Origin: CAZNXJ01 sp964577115
Lineage (GTDB): Bacteria; Planctomycetota; Planctomycetia; Pirellulales; Pirellulaceae
Assembly: GCA_964577115.1 (NCBI GenBank)
Contig: CAZNXJ010000069.1
Coordinates: forward strand, 1 to 6,890
Direction: 5' to 3'
Length of the DNA: 6,890 nucleotides
Below the pieces are notes generated by a model that was given only the letters and a program-made list of their open reading frames with translations, did not search any database and was not told the DNA's origin. Below, piece by piece: positions 1 through 5,330 of this stretch; the stretch's first letter is position 1, and each line of letters begins with the position of its first letter. The position numbers were made by a program, and so were the translations under genes.

Positions 1-143
1 GCGTTTTTGCCGCTTCGCACCCAGGGGTGCGGACCTTCGGCCCTTCCCCTGGGCTGCCTTGGGATCCACCGCTTCGCGGTTCGCGTTTCGGAGCGACAGC
101 GCGGAGGCCGCCGCTTCGCGGCAGGCCGGTTGGTGCGCGGATT
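1..143 (-). repeat. Palindrome-rich intergenic repeat, left copy (inverted)
   Basis: The reverse complement of this stretch matches 6613-6753 along its whole length with scattered substitutions, and its first part also matches 6807-6890. In that orientation the unit runs AATCCGCGCACCAACC, then GCCGCGAAGCGGC, then ACCGCGAAGCGGT with GGATCC, then a composite hairpin. On the plus strand the hairpin is CCCAGGGG (20-27) pairing with CCCCTGGG (46-53), enclosing GGACC-TTC-GGCCC (31-43). The inner stem has one A-C mismatch on the plus strand, which becomes a tolerated G-U pair if the minus strand is the RNA. It may continue beyond the window. No coding potential is proposed. It lies just past the 3' end of the sigma-factor gene. 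Confidence 0.85.
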
Positions 144-234
144 AAGACGGGAATGGCGTGGCGCACTTGGGGCGCTACTGACACGATAACATTGCGCCGT
201 GAGACGCTCGTCTCCATTTGCGATCGGGGAGCGC

Positions 235-795
235 TTAGGACGAGCTGAACAAAGAGCGCATCTTTTCGCGGGCGCGGCTGAGCGTGGGGCCGACGCTGTT
301 GGTGGGCATGCCGACCGCCGAACTGATCTCTTCGTACGACTTGCCCTCGAGATGAAAAAGCCGTACGACCACCGCTTCCGAACCGGTCAGCCCCTGCATG
401 AGCCGCTCAATCTCCTCCCGGTTCGTTATCCGCTCGATAGGGTTTCCGCCCGACGCGGCCTGCTCGGCCACCTCCCCCAGGCTGGCATGCACCTTCCGCT
501 GCAACAGCTCGCGGACGACGATCCGCCGAGCAATCACCGTGAGATAGGTCGCCAGACTCGACTCGCCGCGGAACCGGCGGAGCAACGCGAAGTCGTCCCG
601 CAGCAGACTGAGAAACACCTCGGAACAGAGATCCTCAAAATCTTGAGGTGTCAACCGCAGCGAGCGGCTGCGAGCCGTGTGATGAATCACGTGGCTGACC
701 AGCCCCAAAAAGCGGTCGACGAACTGCTCCCACGCATTCGGTTGGCGCTGCAAGCAGTTCTGAAGCAGCGTGCGATCGAGCGGACTGAGTGCCAC
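235..795 (-). CDS. ECF-type RNA polymerase sigma factor
   Basis: Predicted sigma-70 family factor of the extracytoplasmic-function type, which redirects RNA polymerase to a specific promoter set. From the chosen start it has 186 residues, normal for the class. Residues ~20-100 resemble region 2 (AWEQFVDRFLGLV near 21-33, then SSLATYLTVIARRIVVREL at 79-97). Residues ~125-183 resemble region 4, with a helix-turn-helix at about 154-179 (YEEISSAVGMPTNSV, then SRAREKM). The GTG start at 795 is preferred because GAAGGGA (complement of 804-810) sits 8 nt upstream and the protein then begins MALSPLDRTLL, as I recall planctomycete relatives do. The frame also offers ATG at 834 and GTG at 870, neither with a well-spaced SD. 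No anti-sigma gene is adjacent, so its signal is unknown. A matching promoter lies at 898-926. Confidence 0.88.
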   Translation of the reverse strand: MALSPLDRTLLQNCLQRQPNAWEQFVDRFLGLVSHVIHHTARSRSLRLTPQDFEDLCSEVFLSLLRDDFALLRRFRGESSLATYLTVIARRIVVRELLQRKVHASLGEVAEQAASGGNPIERITNREEIERLMQGLTGSEAVVVRLFHLEGKSYEEISSAVGMPTNSVGPTLSRAREKMRSLFSSS

Positions 796-897
796 GCAAA
801 GTATCCCTTCGGAGAGTTCTTGCTTACCCGCCATCGTGGCGCACGCAAACGGTGCGCCCCGGACAACCACTCCCGCCGAAATTTTCCCACTAAACCG

Positions 898-926
898 ATT
901 CTAGGTCGCGCGGAATAGCGAGGCAA
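898..926 (-). promoter_or_regulatory. Predicted sigma-70 promoter of the sigma-factor gene
   Basis: Read on the minus strand, TTGCCT (921-926) and TAGAAT (898-903) are separated by exactly 17 nt. The -35 matches 4 of 6 consensus bases and the -10 matches 5 of 6. The predicted transcription start is near 891, giving a leader of about 95 nt to the GTG at 795. Housekeeping-type boxes suggest the gene is not purely self-activated. Confidence 0.55.
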
Positions 927-991
927 GAGCGACTGATAGCAGTGGACAAGTAACAAGGGGGGTTCTAGACGCCCGCCCCACCGCAGGACAC

Positions 992-1198
992 CTACGAAAC
1001 ACTAAAGAAACGGGCATCCGACCCGCCCGGCCCGACGCGGAAAGAGACCGGCCGAGCACACCGCGGACAATGACCTACGTAGGCCGTCCGCTGCCGGTTC
1101 AGATAGATGCGAGCGTACGTGCGGCAGCACTCGAAATGGATCCCCAAGAACGGCCGCGCACCGCTCGGCTTGCCCTCCCGCTCGCCGTCAGACTGCAT
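992..1198 (-). CDS. Small conserved Cys-rich protein, function unknown
   Basis: A 68-residue protein of unknown function. It looks like a small conserved family that I recall from Pirellulales genomes, with the recognisable core FLGIHFECCRTYARIYLNR (residues 17-35), YVGHCPRCARPV (40-51) and a GPGGSDARFF end (56-65). Cysteines at 24, 25, 44 and 47, the last pair in a CPRC knuckle, suggest a small metal-binding (zinc-ribbon-like) fold; this is inference. It has no signal peptide or membrane segment. It lies 114 bp downstream of the ferredoxin gene on the same strand, so co-transcription is possible, although a GC-rich palindromic spacer lies between. The ATG at 1198 has no SD, but TATTCT lies 5 nt upstream of it, the spacing seen for leaderless genes. 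Confidence 0.75.
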   Translation of the reverse strand: MQSDGEREGKPSGARPFLGIHFECCRTYARIYLNRQRTAYVGHCPRCARPVSFRVGPGGSDARFFSVS

Positions 1199-1203
1199 CG
1201 TGT

Positions 1204-1209
1204 AGAATA
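1204..1209 (-). promoter_or_regulatory. Possible -10 element for leaderless start at 1198
   Basis: On the minus strand TATTCT sits 5 nt before the ATG of the 68-residue protein. A TANNNT box at this distance places transcription start at or next to the start codon. No good -35 box is seen 16-18 nt upstream, so the call is weak. Confidence 0.25.
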
Positions 1210-1245
1210 CTCACACCAGGAATCCTTTACCCGCGCAAACAGCCA

Positions 1246-1291
1246 GCCGCCCGCGCGGAGCGCGAGTCCGGCGAGCGGCGGCGAGTCGCCT
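1246..1291. other. GC-rich palindromic spacer between ferredoxin and 68-aa genes
   Basis: The stretch contains the palindrome CCGCGCGG (1251-1258), repeated GCGAG words and GGCGAGTCGCC-like self-complementary sequence. It would fold strongly in RNA downstream of the ferredoxin stop, but there is no T-run, so it is not a classical intrinsic terminator. It could be a transcript 3' stabiliser or another dispersed palindrome. Only the composition and symmetry are seen. Confidence 0.3.
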
Positions 1292-1312
1292 CGGTTGTCG
1301 GCCCTGCCCCGA

Positions 1313-1591
1313 TTAAGCCTCGGCTAGCGGCGGCTTCTTCTCGGTGATGACGGGGCACTGCGGAGCCATCTCGGCGTTCAATTCCTTGAACGGAGCCCAC
1401 TCTTCCGGCAGGTTATCCTCGTGGAAAATCGCCTCGACTGGACATTCGGGCACGCACGCTTCGCAGTCAATGCATTCTTCCGGGTGGATGTACAGCATCA
1501 GTTCACCCTCGTAGAAGCACTCTACAGGGCACACCACAACGCAGTCGGTGTACTTGCAGTTAAAGCAAGGCTGGGCAACCACATGAGTCAT
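1313..1591 (-). CDS. fdxA: Seven-iron ferredoxin, [3Fe-4S][4Fe-4S] type
   Basis: A 92-residue soluble electron carrier closely resembling Azotobacter FdI and FdxA proteins. The cysteines are at 9, 12, 17, 21, 25, 40, 43, 46 and 50. By family analogy C9, C17 and C50 hold the [3Fe-4S] cluster, and C21, C40, C43 and C46 hold the [4Fe-4S] cluster; C12 and C25 match the extra free cysteines of FdI. Diagnostic stretches are CKYTDCVVVCPVECFYEG (12-29), ECIDCEACVPECPVEAIF (39-56) and the conserved tail ITEKK. It is shorter than FdI (about 106 residues) because the C-terminus ends soon after ITEKK. The ATG at 1591 has TAGGAG (complement of 1601-1606) 9 nt upstream. It has its own strong promoter at 1714-1742 and a 5' leader of about 115 nt. 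The redox partner cannot be told from the context. Confidence 0.95.
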   Translation of the reverse strand: MTHVVAQPCFNCKYTDCVVVCPVECFYEGELMLYIHPEECIDCEACVPECPVEAIFHEDNLPEEWAPFKELNAEMAPQCPVITEKKPPLAEA

Positions 1592-1713
1592 CTATGCGTG
1601 CTCCTACTGGATCAAGTCCCGTTTCCCGCCAGATCTGTTCTCCACAGCGCTCCTTCAGGGCCAGGACTAAATTCGGGGATCGAAGTTCTCAAACCTCGGC
1701 AGCTAAACGGTTT

Positions 1714-1742
1714 TGTATAGCGCGACGCGGAATGAGTGTCAA
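1714..1742 (-). promoter_or_regulatory. Strong predicted sigma-70 promoter of the ferredoxin gene
   Basis: Minus-strand TTGACA (1737-1742, perfect consensus) and TATACA (1714-1719, 4 of 6) are separated by 17 nt. The predicted start is near 1707, leaving a leader of about 115 nt before the ferredoxin ATG. Small local hairpins can be drawn in that leader (CTGT-GGAGA-ACAG, TTCG-ATCCC-CGAA), but no known riboswitch is recognised. Confidence 0.65.
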
Positions 1743-1810
1743 CTAGAGCGACCGTCAGACTCGACTACAATCGGTTAGGAAAGGTTCGCAGCTTGAGCCG
1801 AGGGGACTTG

Positions 1811-1844
1811 CGTCACGCGAAAGAACGACAAAATCGTCACGCGA
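1811..1844 (+). repeat. Short direct repeat CGTCACGCGA x2
   Basis: CGTCACGCGA occurs at 1811-1820 and again at 1835-1844, 24 bp apart (about two helical turns). It lies in the 370 bp spacer between the divergent ferredoxin and 151-residue genes, upstream of the rightward promoter at 1884-1912. This geometry would suit a regulator that binds one DNA face, but two copies of a 10-mer may be chance. The rest of the 1592-1961 spacer holds only the two promoters. Confidence 0.35.
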
Positions 1845-1883
1845 CGCTCCCGATTTCCAGCGCCGATCAACGAGCGACTGCCC

Positions 1884-1912
1884 TTGAGCCAGACACGCCC
1901 TTCCCGTACTAT
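1884..1912 (+). promoter_or_regulatory. Predicted promoter of the 151-residue gene
   Basis: TTGAGC (1884-1889) and TACTAT (1907-1912), each 4 of 6 consensus bases, are separated by 17 nt. Transcription would start near 1919, about 43 nt before the TTG start at 1962. Weaker than the ferredoxin promoter. Confidence 0.4.
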
Positions 1913-1961
1913 CCCGCGCCCCGCCCTCCCCACGGAACCCTGAGCCCGAAACGCGGAAGCC

Positions 1962-2417
1962 TTGGAAATCAAACGTTGCACGCGGCGCTGCGCCGCGACA
2001 AACCGAGACCTTCAGCCCGGCGAGAAGATCTACTCGGTCGTGCTGCCCGGTGGCATCGAGCTGGATCGGCTGGATTATGCGGCGGACGCCTGGTCCGGTC
2101 CGCCCGAGAACGCTATTGCCTGGTGGCAGTCCGAAATCCCCTCGCCCGAAACGCGGAAAGTTCACTGGGCGCCCAACGAGGTGCTGCTCAACCTGTTCCT
2201 CGAACTGGAAAACAACCCGGCCGAACAGGACATGCGCTACGTGCTCGCCCTGCTCCTCGTTCGCCGCCGCATCCTGCGACTCGAGTCCATCGAAAACGAA
2301 ACGCTCAAGCTGTTCTGCCCCAAGTCCGACACCGAGTACCTCACGCCGGTCGTCACGCCCGACGAATCACGCATCGCGGAGATCCAAGCGAAGCTCGAAA
2401 AGCTGCTGTTTCAATAG
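1962..2417 (+). CDS. Conserved hypothetical protein (MEIKRC family)
   Basis: A 151-residue protein of unknown function that I recall as a recurrent planctomycete family starting MEIKRC. Cys6 and Cys10 sit in a CTRRC motif that could bind a metal with other ligands. Further conserved-looking stretches are LQPGEKIYSVVLP (17-29), AWSGPPENAIAWWQSEIP (43-60), HWAPNEVLLNLF (68-79) and QDMRYVLALLLVRRRILRLE (89-108), the last a mixed hydrophobic and basic helix. It has no signal peptide and is probably cytoplasmic. The start is TTG at 1962, chosen because the protein then begins exactly at MEIKRC. No well-spaced SD is seen. A 127 bp gap separates it from the exported protein downstream, and they may be co-transcribed. 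Confidence 0.82.
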   Translation: MEIKRCTRRCAATNRDLQPGEKIYSVVLPGGIELDRLDYAADAWSGPPENAIAWWQSEIPSPETRKVHWAPNEVLLNLFLELENNPAEQDMRYVLALLLVRRRILRLESIENETLKLFCPKSDTEYLTPVVTPDESRIAEIQAKLEKLLFQ

Positions 2418-2544
2418 TCCGGCGGGAAGCGCCCACGCATGCCGCGCCGCGAGCTCGGGGATGACGAGCGTGCGAGGGAGAGAAGAAGAAGGAAACCATC
2501 CGACCGGCTAATCGACCGCAACCTTTGGAAGCAGGGACGCTTCT

Positions 2545-3474
2545 TTGCAACGCATCGCCTCTATCCTGGCCCCGCTGCTCGCGGTCGTGCTCGTCGCGTC
2601 CGGAGCGACATGTACGCCTTGGTCGCGCCGTCCGGTGTATGAAGAGGCGCCGGTCGTCTTTGAACACACCCCGACGCTCGACCAAGTCATCACGACCGTG
2701 AACAACAACACGGCGCCGATCCGCCATCTATCGGCCGAAGGCGTTCGCATTTCGGCGCCCGGGCTGCCGTCGATCCGCGCGTCCGTCGAACTGGCTCCGC
2801 CGCGGAAACTGCGGCTGAAAGGCGATTTCCTCGCGTCGCCCGAACTCGATATCGGCAGCAACGACGAGATGTTCTGGATCTGGAGCAAGCACGCGACCGA
2901 GGCGGTGCTGTACGCGCGGCACGACGAGTACTCGAGCGGAGCCGCCATGCACATCCTTCCGATCGAACCTACCTGGCTGATCGACGCTCTAGGTCTAGTA
3001 ACGTTCGATCCCTCGGCTCAGCACGCCGGCCCCTACGCTCATGGCCCGGGCGAAATGGAAATCCACTCGCAATACGTCTCGCCCACCGGCGACGCACTGA
3101 CCAAGGTCACCGTCATGCACGCCGTCTATGGCTGGGTCACCGAGCAAACGATCCGCGATAGCCGAGGCCGGTTGTTGGCTCAGGCTCGAGCCAGCAATCA
3201 CCGATACTATCCAGAGATCGGCGTGACATTGCCCGATACGGTCGACGTCCAGATCGCTCCCGGTCAGCCGACCGAGATCGCGTTCCGGGTGAACATCGGC
3301 GGCTACAGGATCAACCAGCCGCCGGCCGACGTAGAAAGCCAATGGGCGATGCCGGTTATGGAAGGTTACCAGCACGTGAACCTCGCCGAACACCCCCCCG
3401 CTCACAGCCGACTCGGCCCGCCCAGCGACCGAGCGGCCTATCGCCCCGAATACCGCGGCTACACGAAAAACTAA
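2545..3474 (+). CDS. Exported conserved protein, possibly LolA-like fold
   Basis: A 309-residue predicted exported protein of unknown function. Residues 1-22 form a signal sequence (basic MQR, then a hydrophobic stretch of about 16 residues) followed by Cys23. The bases of a lipobox are poor (GATC rather than the usual LAGC type), so lipidation is uncertain. The mature part includes PTLDQVITTVNNNT (43-56), SIRASVELAPPRKLRLKG (76-93), LDIGSNDEMFWIW (101-113) and LPIEPTWLIDALG (138-150), then alternating strands. That order recalls LolA-type lipoprotein-sorting folds, but this is inference. The C-terminal ~50 residues are Pro-, Arg- and Tyr-rich and probably disordered. The start is TTG at 2545, with AGGGA (2533-2537) 7 nt upstream and an in-frame stop at 2509-2511 excluding longer forms. 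It may be co-transcribed with the 151-residue gene. Confidence 0.85.
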   Translation: MQRIASILAPLLAVVLVASGATCTPWSRRPVYEEAPVVFEHTPTLDQVITTVNNNTAPIRHLSAEGVRISAPGLPSIRASVELAPPRKLRLKGDFLASPELDIGSNDEMFWIWSKHATEAVLYARHDEYSSGAAMHILPIEPTWLIDALGLVTFDPSAQHAGPYAHGPGEMEIHSQYVSPTGDALTKVTVMHAVYGWVTEQTIRDSRGRLLAQARASNHRYYPEIGVTLPDTVDVQIAPGQPTEIAFRVNIGGYRINQPPADVESQWAMPVMEGYQHVNLAEHPPAHSRLGPPSDRAAYRPEYRGYTKN

Positions 3475-3515
3475 CCCCACACGGCAACCTATTCAAACCT
3501 ACTCACGTCACTTCC

Positions 3516-3540
3516 CATTCGTATCAATCATTCGTGGTTC
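3516..3540 (+). repeat. Dispersed short repeat, copy 1 (diverged)
   Basis: ATTCGTATCAATC followed by ATTCGTGGTTC aligns with the copies at 5331-5362 and 6048-6070 (ATCCGTGTC, then ATCCGTGGT). It is the most diverged of the three. It lies between the exported-protein gene and the leu leader promoter, in the same orientation as the other copies. Confidence 0.5.
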
Positions 3541-3550
3541 CCCGATTCCC

Positions 3551-3579
3551 TTGACTTCCCCCCAACCACAAACTAAAAC
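3551..3579 (+). promoter_or_regulatory. Predicted promoter of the leu leader-leuA transcript
   Basis: TTGACT (3551-3556, 5 of 6) and TAAAAC (3574-3579, 4 of 6) are separated by 17 nt. Transcription is expected near 3586, on or within a base of the leader-peptide ATG at 3587. A promoter at this point puts the downstream terminator inside the leuA leader rather than only at the end of the preceding gene. Confidence 0.6.
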
Positions 3580-3586
3580 TTCGAAC

Positions 3587-3646
3587 ATGAACTCGCGCGT
3601 TGTGCTATCCCTGGAACTACTCAGCCTGGCCCTATCCAGGCCCTAG
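3587..3646 (+). CDS. Leucine-rich leader peptide of the leuA attenuator
   Basis: A 19-codon ORF, ATG to TAG, encoding MNSRVVLSLELLSLALSRP. Six of 19 residues are Leu (7, 9, 11, 12, 14, 16), and two Val precede them. The Leu codons are CTA, CTG, CTA, CTC, CTG, CTA; CTA is used in none of the 37 Leu codons of leuA, so slow decoding at low charged tRNA-Leu is plausible. There is no SD, but the promoter at 3551-3579 predicts transcription starting at about the ATG, which would make it leaderless. By analogy with enterobacterial LeuL, the peptide is a sensor: ribosome stalling at Leu codons decides which RNA hairpin forms. The TAG stop (3644-3646) lies inside the proposed antiterminator strand. 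It is too short for standard gene calling, and translation is inferred. Confidence 0.7.
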   Translation: MNSRVVLSLELLSLALSRP

Positions 3647-3719
3647 GGGATCTCTGCACTCGCGCTATCCACGTAGAAATGCCAAAGACCCCAAGGCCTA
3701 AAAACCTTGGGGTTTTTTT
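3624..3719 (+). promoter_or_regulatory. Leucine transcription attenuator (antiterminator/terminator switch)
   Basis: Three helices can be drawn. A pause-type hairpin pairs GCCTGG (3624-3629) with CCAGGC (3636-3641). The antiterminator pairs CCTAGGGG (3642-3649) with CCCCAAGG (3689-3696), 7 of 8 pairs with one A-A mismatch, and stacks directly on the first hairpin. The terminator at 3688-3719 uses the same 3689-3696 strand. With ample leucine the ribosome reaches the TAG at 3644-3646, masks CCTAGGGG and lets the terminator form. With scarce leucine it stalls upstream, CCTAGGGG stays free and transcription enters leuA. The helices and leader codons are seen; the switch is inferred from classical leu/ilv attenuation. 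Confidence 0.68.
3688..3719 (+). terminator. Intrinsic terminator in the leuA leader
   Basis: A perfect 9 bp stem, ACCCCAAGG (3688-3696) with CCTTGGGGT (3705-3713), has an 8 nt loop and is followed at once by a run of seven T (3713-3719). It is the only classical Rho-independent terminator in the window. It lies 54 nt before the leuA ATG and 213 nt after the previous stop codon, a position that suits attenuation better than ordinary termination of the upstream gene. It would also stop readthrough from there. Confidence 0.92.
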
Positions 3720-3773
3720 GTTGATTGTCCCCGCTTCCTTACACCACCTCATCTCTCATAACGGGTCCGACCC

Positions 3774-5288
3774 ATGATCAAGATCTTTGACACCACGTTG
3801 CGTGACGGTGAACAATCGCCTGGAGCGAGCATGAACCTGCAGGAGAAGCTCGAGGTCGCTCAGGCGCTGGCCGATCTGAACGTGGACATCATCGAAGCGG
3901 GGTTTCCGATCGCTTCGCCCGGCGACTTCGAAGCGGTCCGTGAAATTGCGGGCACGATCCGCGGAGTCACCATCTGCGGGCTGGCTCGCTGCAACGACGC
4001 GGATATCGATCGCGCGTGGGAGGCGCTCAAGCACGCCGAACATCCGCGGATTCACGTCTTCCTGGCCACCAGCGCGATTCATCGCGAGTTCAAACTGAAG
4101 ATGACGCGCGAGGAGATTATTGCCCGAGCGGTGGCGGGAGTCCGACGAGCGGTCGGGCACTGCGACGATGTCGAGTTTTCACCGGAGGACGCCGCGCGTA
4201 CGGAGCACGATTTTCTGTGCGAGGTCGTCGAGGCGGCGATCGCCGCCGGAGCGACGACGATCAACATTCCCGACACAGTCGGCTACGCCGTGCCTCGCCA
4301 GATGGGCGAAACGATTGCGATGCTCATGAATCGGGTGCCGAATATTGACCGAGCGACGTTGAGCGTCCACTGCCACAACGACCTCGGCCTGGCCGTCGCC
4401 AACAGCCTCGCCGCCGTCGAAGCCGGCGCTCGCCAGATCGAATGTACGATCAACGGGATTGGTGAACGAGCGGGCAATTGTTCGCTGGAAGAAGTCGTCA
4501 TGGCGCTCCGCACGCGCAATGACTACTATCAAAACTCGACGCGTATCAACACGCAGCGGCTCGTTCCCACCAGCCGGCTCGTCTCCAACATCACGGGCCT
4601 CCAGGTTCAGCGCAACAAGGCCATCGTCGGCCGCAACGCGTTTGCTCACGAAGCCGGCATCCACCAGGACGGCATGCTGAAGGAGCGGAGCACGTACGAG
4701 ATCATGCGGCCGGAGGACGTCGGGTTCGCCAAAACCGACTTGGTTCTCGGCAAGCACAGTGGCCGAGCGGCCTTGGCCGATCGCGCTCGGGCGCTGGGCT
4801 ATCGTTTGACCGGCGAACAGCTGCAAACGGTCTTCGAACAGTTCAAGCAGCTCGCCGACAAAAAGAAAGAAATCTACGACGGCGACATCGCGGCGTTGAT
4901 CGAGCAAGAGATGCACGCGATTCCCGATGAGGAATGGACGCTCGTTTCGTTCGTCGTCACCTCGGGCACGGACTCGCCTCCGCACGTCCGCCTGACGCTC
5001 CGCCGCGGCGATCAGGAAGTGACCGAGGAATCGTCGCAGGGCGATGGCCCGATCGACGCGGCGTTTTGGGCGACGGAAAAGATCACGGGCGTGCGGTTGG
5101 TGTGCAATGATTACCAGGTGCGCAGCGCCACGATCGGACGGGACGCTCAGGGCGAAGCGACGATCGAGGTGGAGCACGAAGGCGTCACGTACCGCGGCCG
5201 AGGCGTCTCGACGGACACAGTCGAAGCGACGCTCAAGGCCCTGCTGAACGCCGTCAATCGGGTGCTCGCCTCCCGGAACCGCACCTAA
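3774..5288 (+). CDS. leuA: 2-Isopropylmalate synthase
   Basis: First committed enzyme of leucine biosynthesis: it condenses acetyl-CoA with 2-oxoisovalerate to 2-isopropylmalate, in the cytoplasm. At 504 residues it is near the usual bacterial length (~510-525). The N-terminal TIM barrel of the DRE-TIM family spans about 1-280, with FDTTLRDGEQSPG at 5-17 (Arg10, Asp11), HCHNDLGLA at 199-207 and NGIGERAGN at 227-235. By homology Asp11, His199, His201 and Asn235 bind the divalent metal. A linker with AHEAGIHQDG (291-300) and LGKHSGRAAL (325-334) leads to the C-terminal regulatory domain (~385-500), the usual site of leucine feedback inhibition. The full regulatory domain argues against NifV homocitrate synthase; citramalate synthase is less likely. 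No clear SD precedes the ATG. Expression is probably controlled by the attenuator just upstream; no other leu genes follow. Confidence 0.97.
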   Translation: MIKIFDTTLRDGEQSPGASMNLQEKLEVAQALADLNVDIIEAGFPIASPGDFEAVREIAGTIRGVTICGLARCNDADIDRAWEALKHAEHPRIHVFLATSAIHREFKLKMTREEIIARAVAGVRRAVGHCDDVEFSPEDAARTEHDFLCEVVEAAIAAGATTINIPDTVGYAVPRQMGETIAMLMNRVPNIDRATLSVHCHNDLGLAVANSLAAVEAGARQIECTINGIGERAGNCSLEEVVMALRTRNDYYQNSTRINTQRLVPTSRLVSNITGLQVQRNKAIVGRNAFAHEAGIHQDGMLKERSTYEIMRPEDVGFAKTDLVLGKHSGRAALADRARALGYRLTGEQLQTVFEQFKQLADKKKEIYDGDIAALIEQEMHAIPDEEWTLVSFVVTSGTDSPPHVRLTLRRGDQEVTEESSQGDGPIDAAFWATEKITGVRLVCNDYQVRSATIGRDAQGEATIEVEHEGVTYRGRGVSTDTVEATLKALLNAVNRVLASRNRT

Positions 5289-5330
5289 CCGCAGAAGCGG
5301 AAGAACCCAATCCACTGCGCTCGCTCCCCA

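Noticed and set aside
27..248. Similar predicted peptides (FGPSPGL...PPLRGSRFG) at 27-248 and 6538-6729
   Set aside because: The likeness comes from the shared DNA repeat, not a protein family; the frames run out of the repeat into unrelated sequence.
199..918. 239-codon plus-strand frame over the sigma factor gene
   Set aside because: It is the complement of a clear sigma factor with regions 2 and 4; the translation is low-complexity Arg/His/Gln-rich without family resemblance.
1736..2464. 242-codon plus-strand frame overlapping the MEIKRC gene
   Set aside because: It runs through both promoter spacer and a conserved gene in another frame, and is rich in Arg/Pro/His as GC-rich shadow frames are.
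3623..3632. Ten bases CAGCCTGGCC shared by the leu leader (3623) and the tRNA-Leu 5' end (5393)
   Set aside because: In the leader it is part of codons and a local hairpin, and in the tRNA it spans the flank and acceptor stem; there is no further similarity, so tRNA mimicry is not supported.
3587..3719. T-box riboswitch for leucine upstream of leuA
   Set aside because: No Stem I features or T-box consensus bulge sequence is seen, the leader is too short, and a Leu-rich ORF explains leucine sensing.
3774..5288. Homocitrate synthase (nifV) or citramalate synthase (cimA) instead of leuA
   Set aside because: NifV lacks the C-terminal regulatory domain present here. The overall sequence reads as LeuA, and the Leu-codon leader fits leucine control.
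4179..5315. 378-codon open frame antisense to leuA
   Set aside because: Its translation is Arg/Val/Asp-rich without recognisable motifs, and it mirrors the leuA codon pattern in GC-rich DNA; leuA is unambiguous on the other strand.
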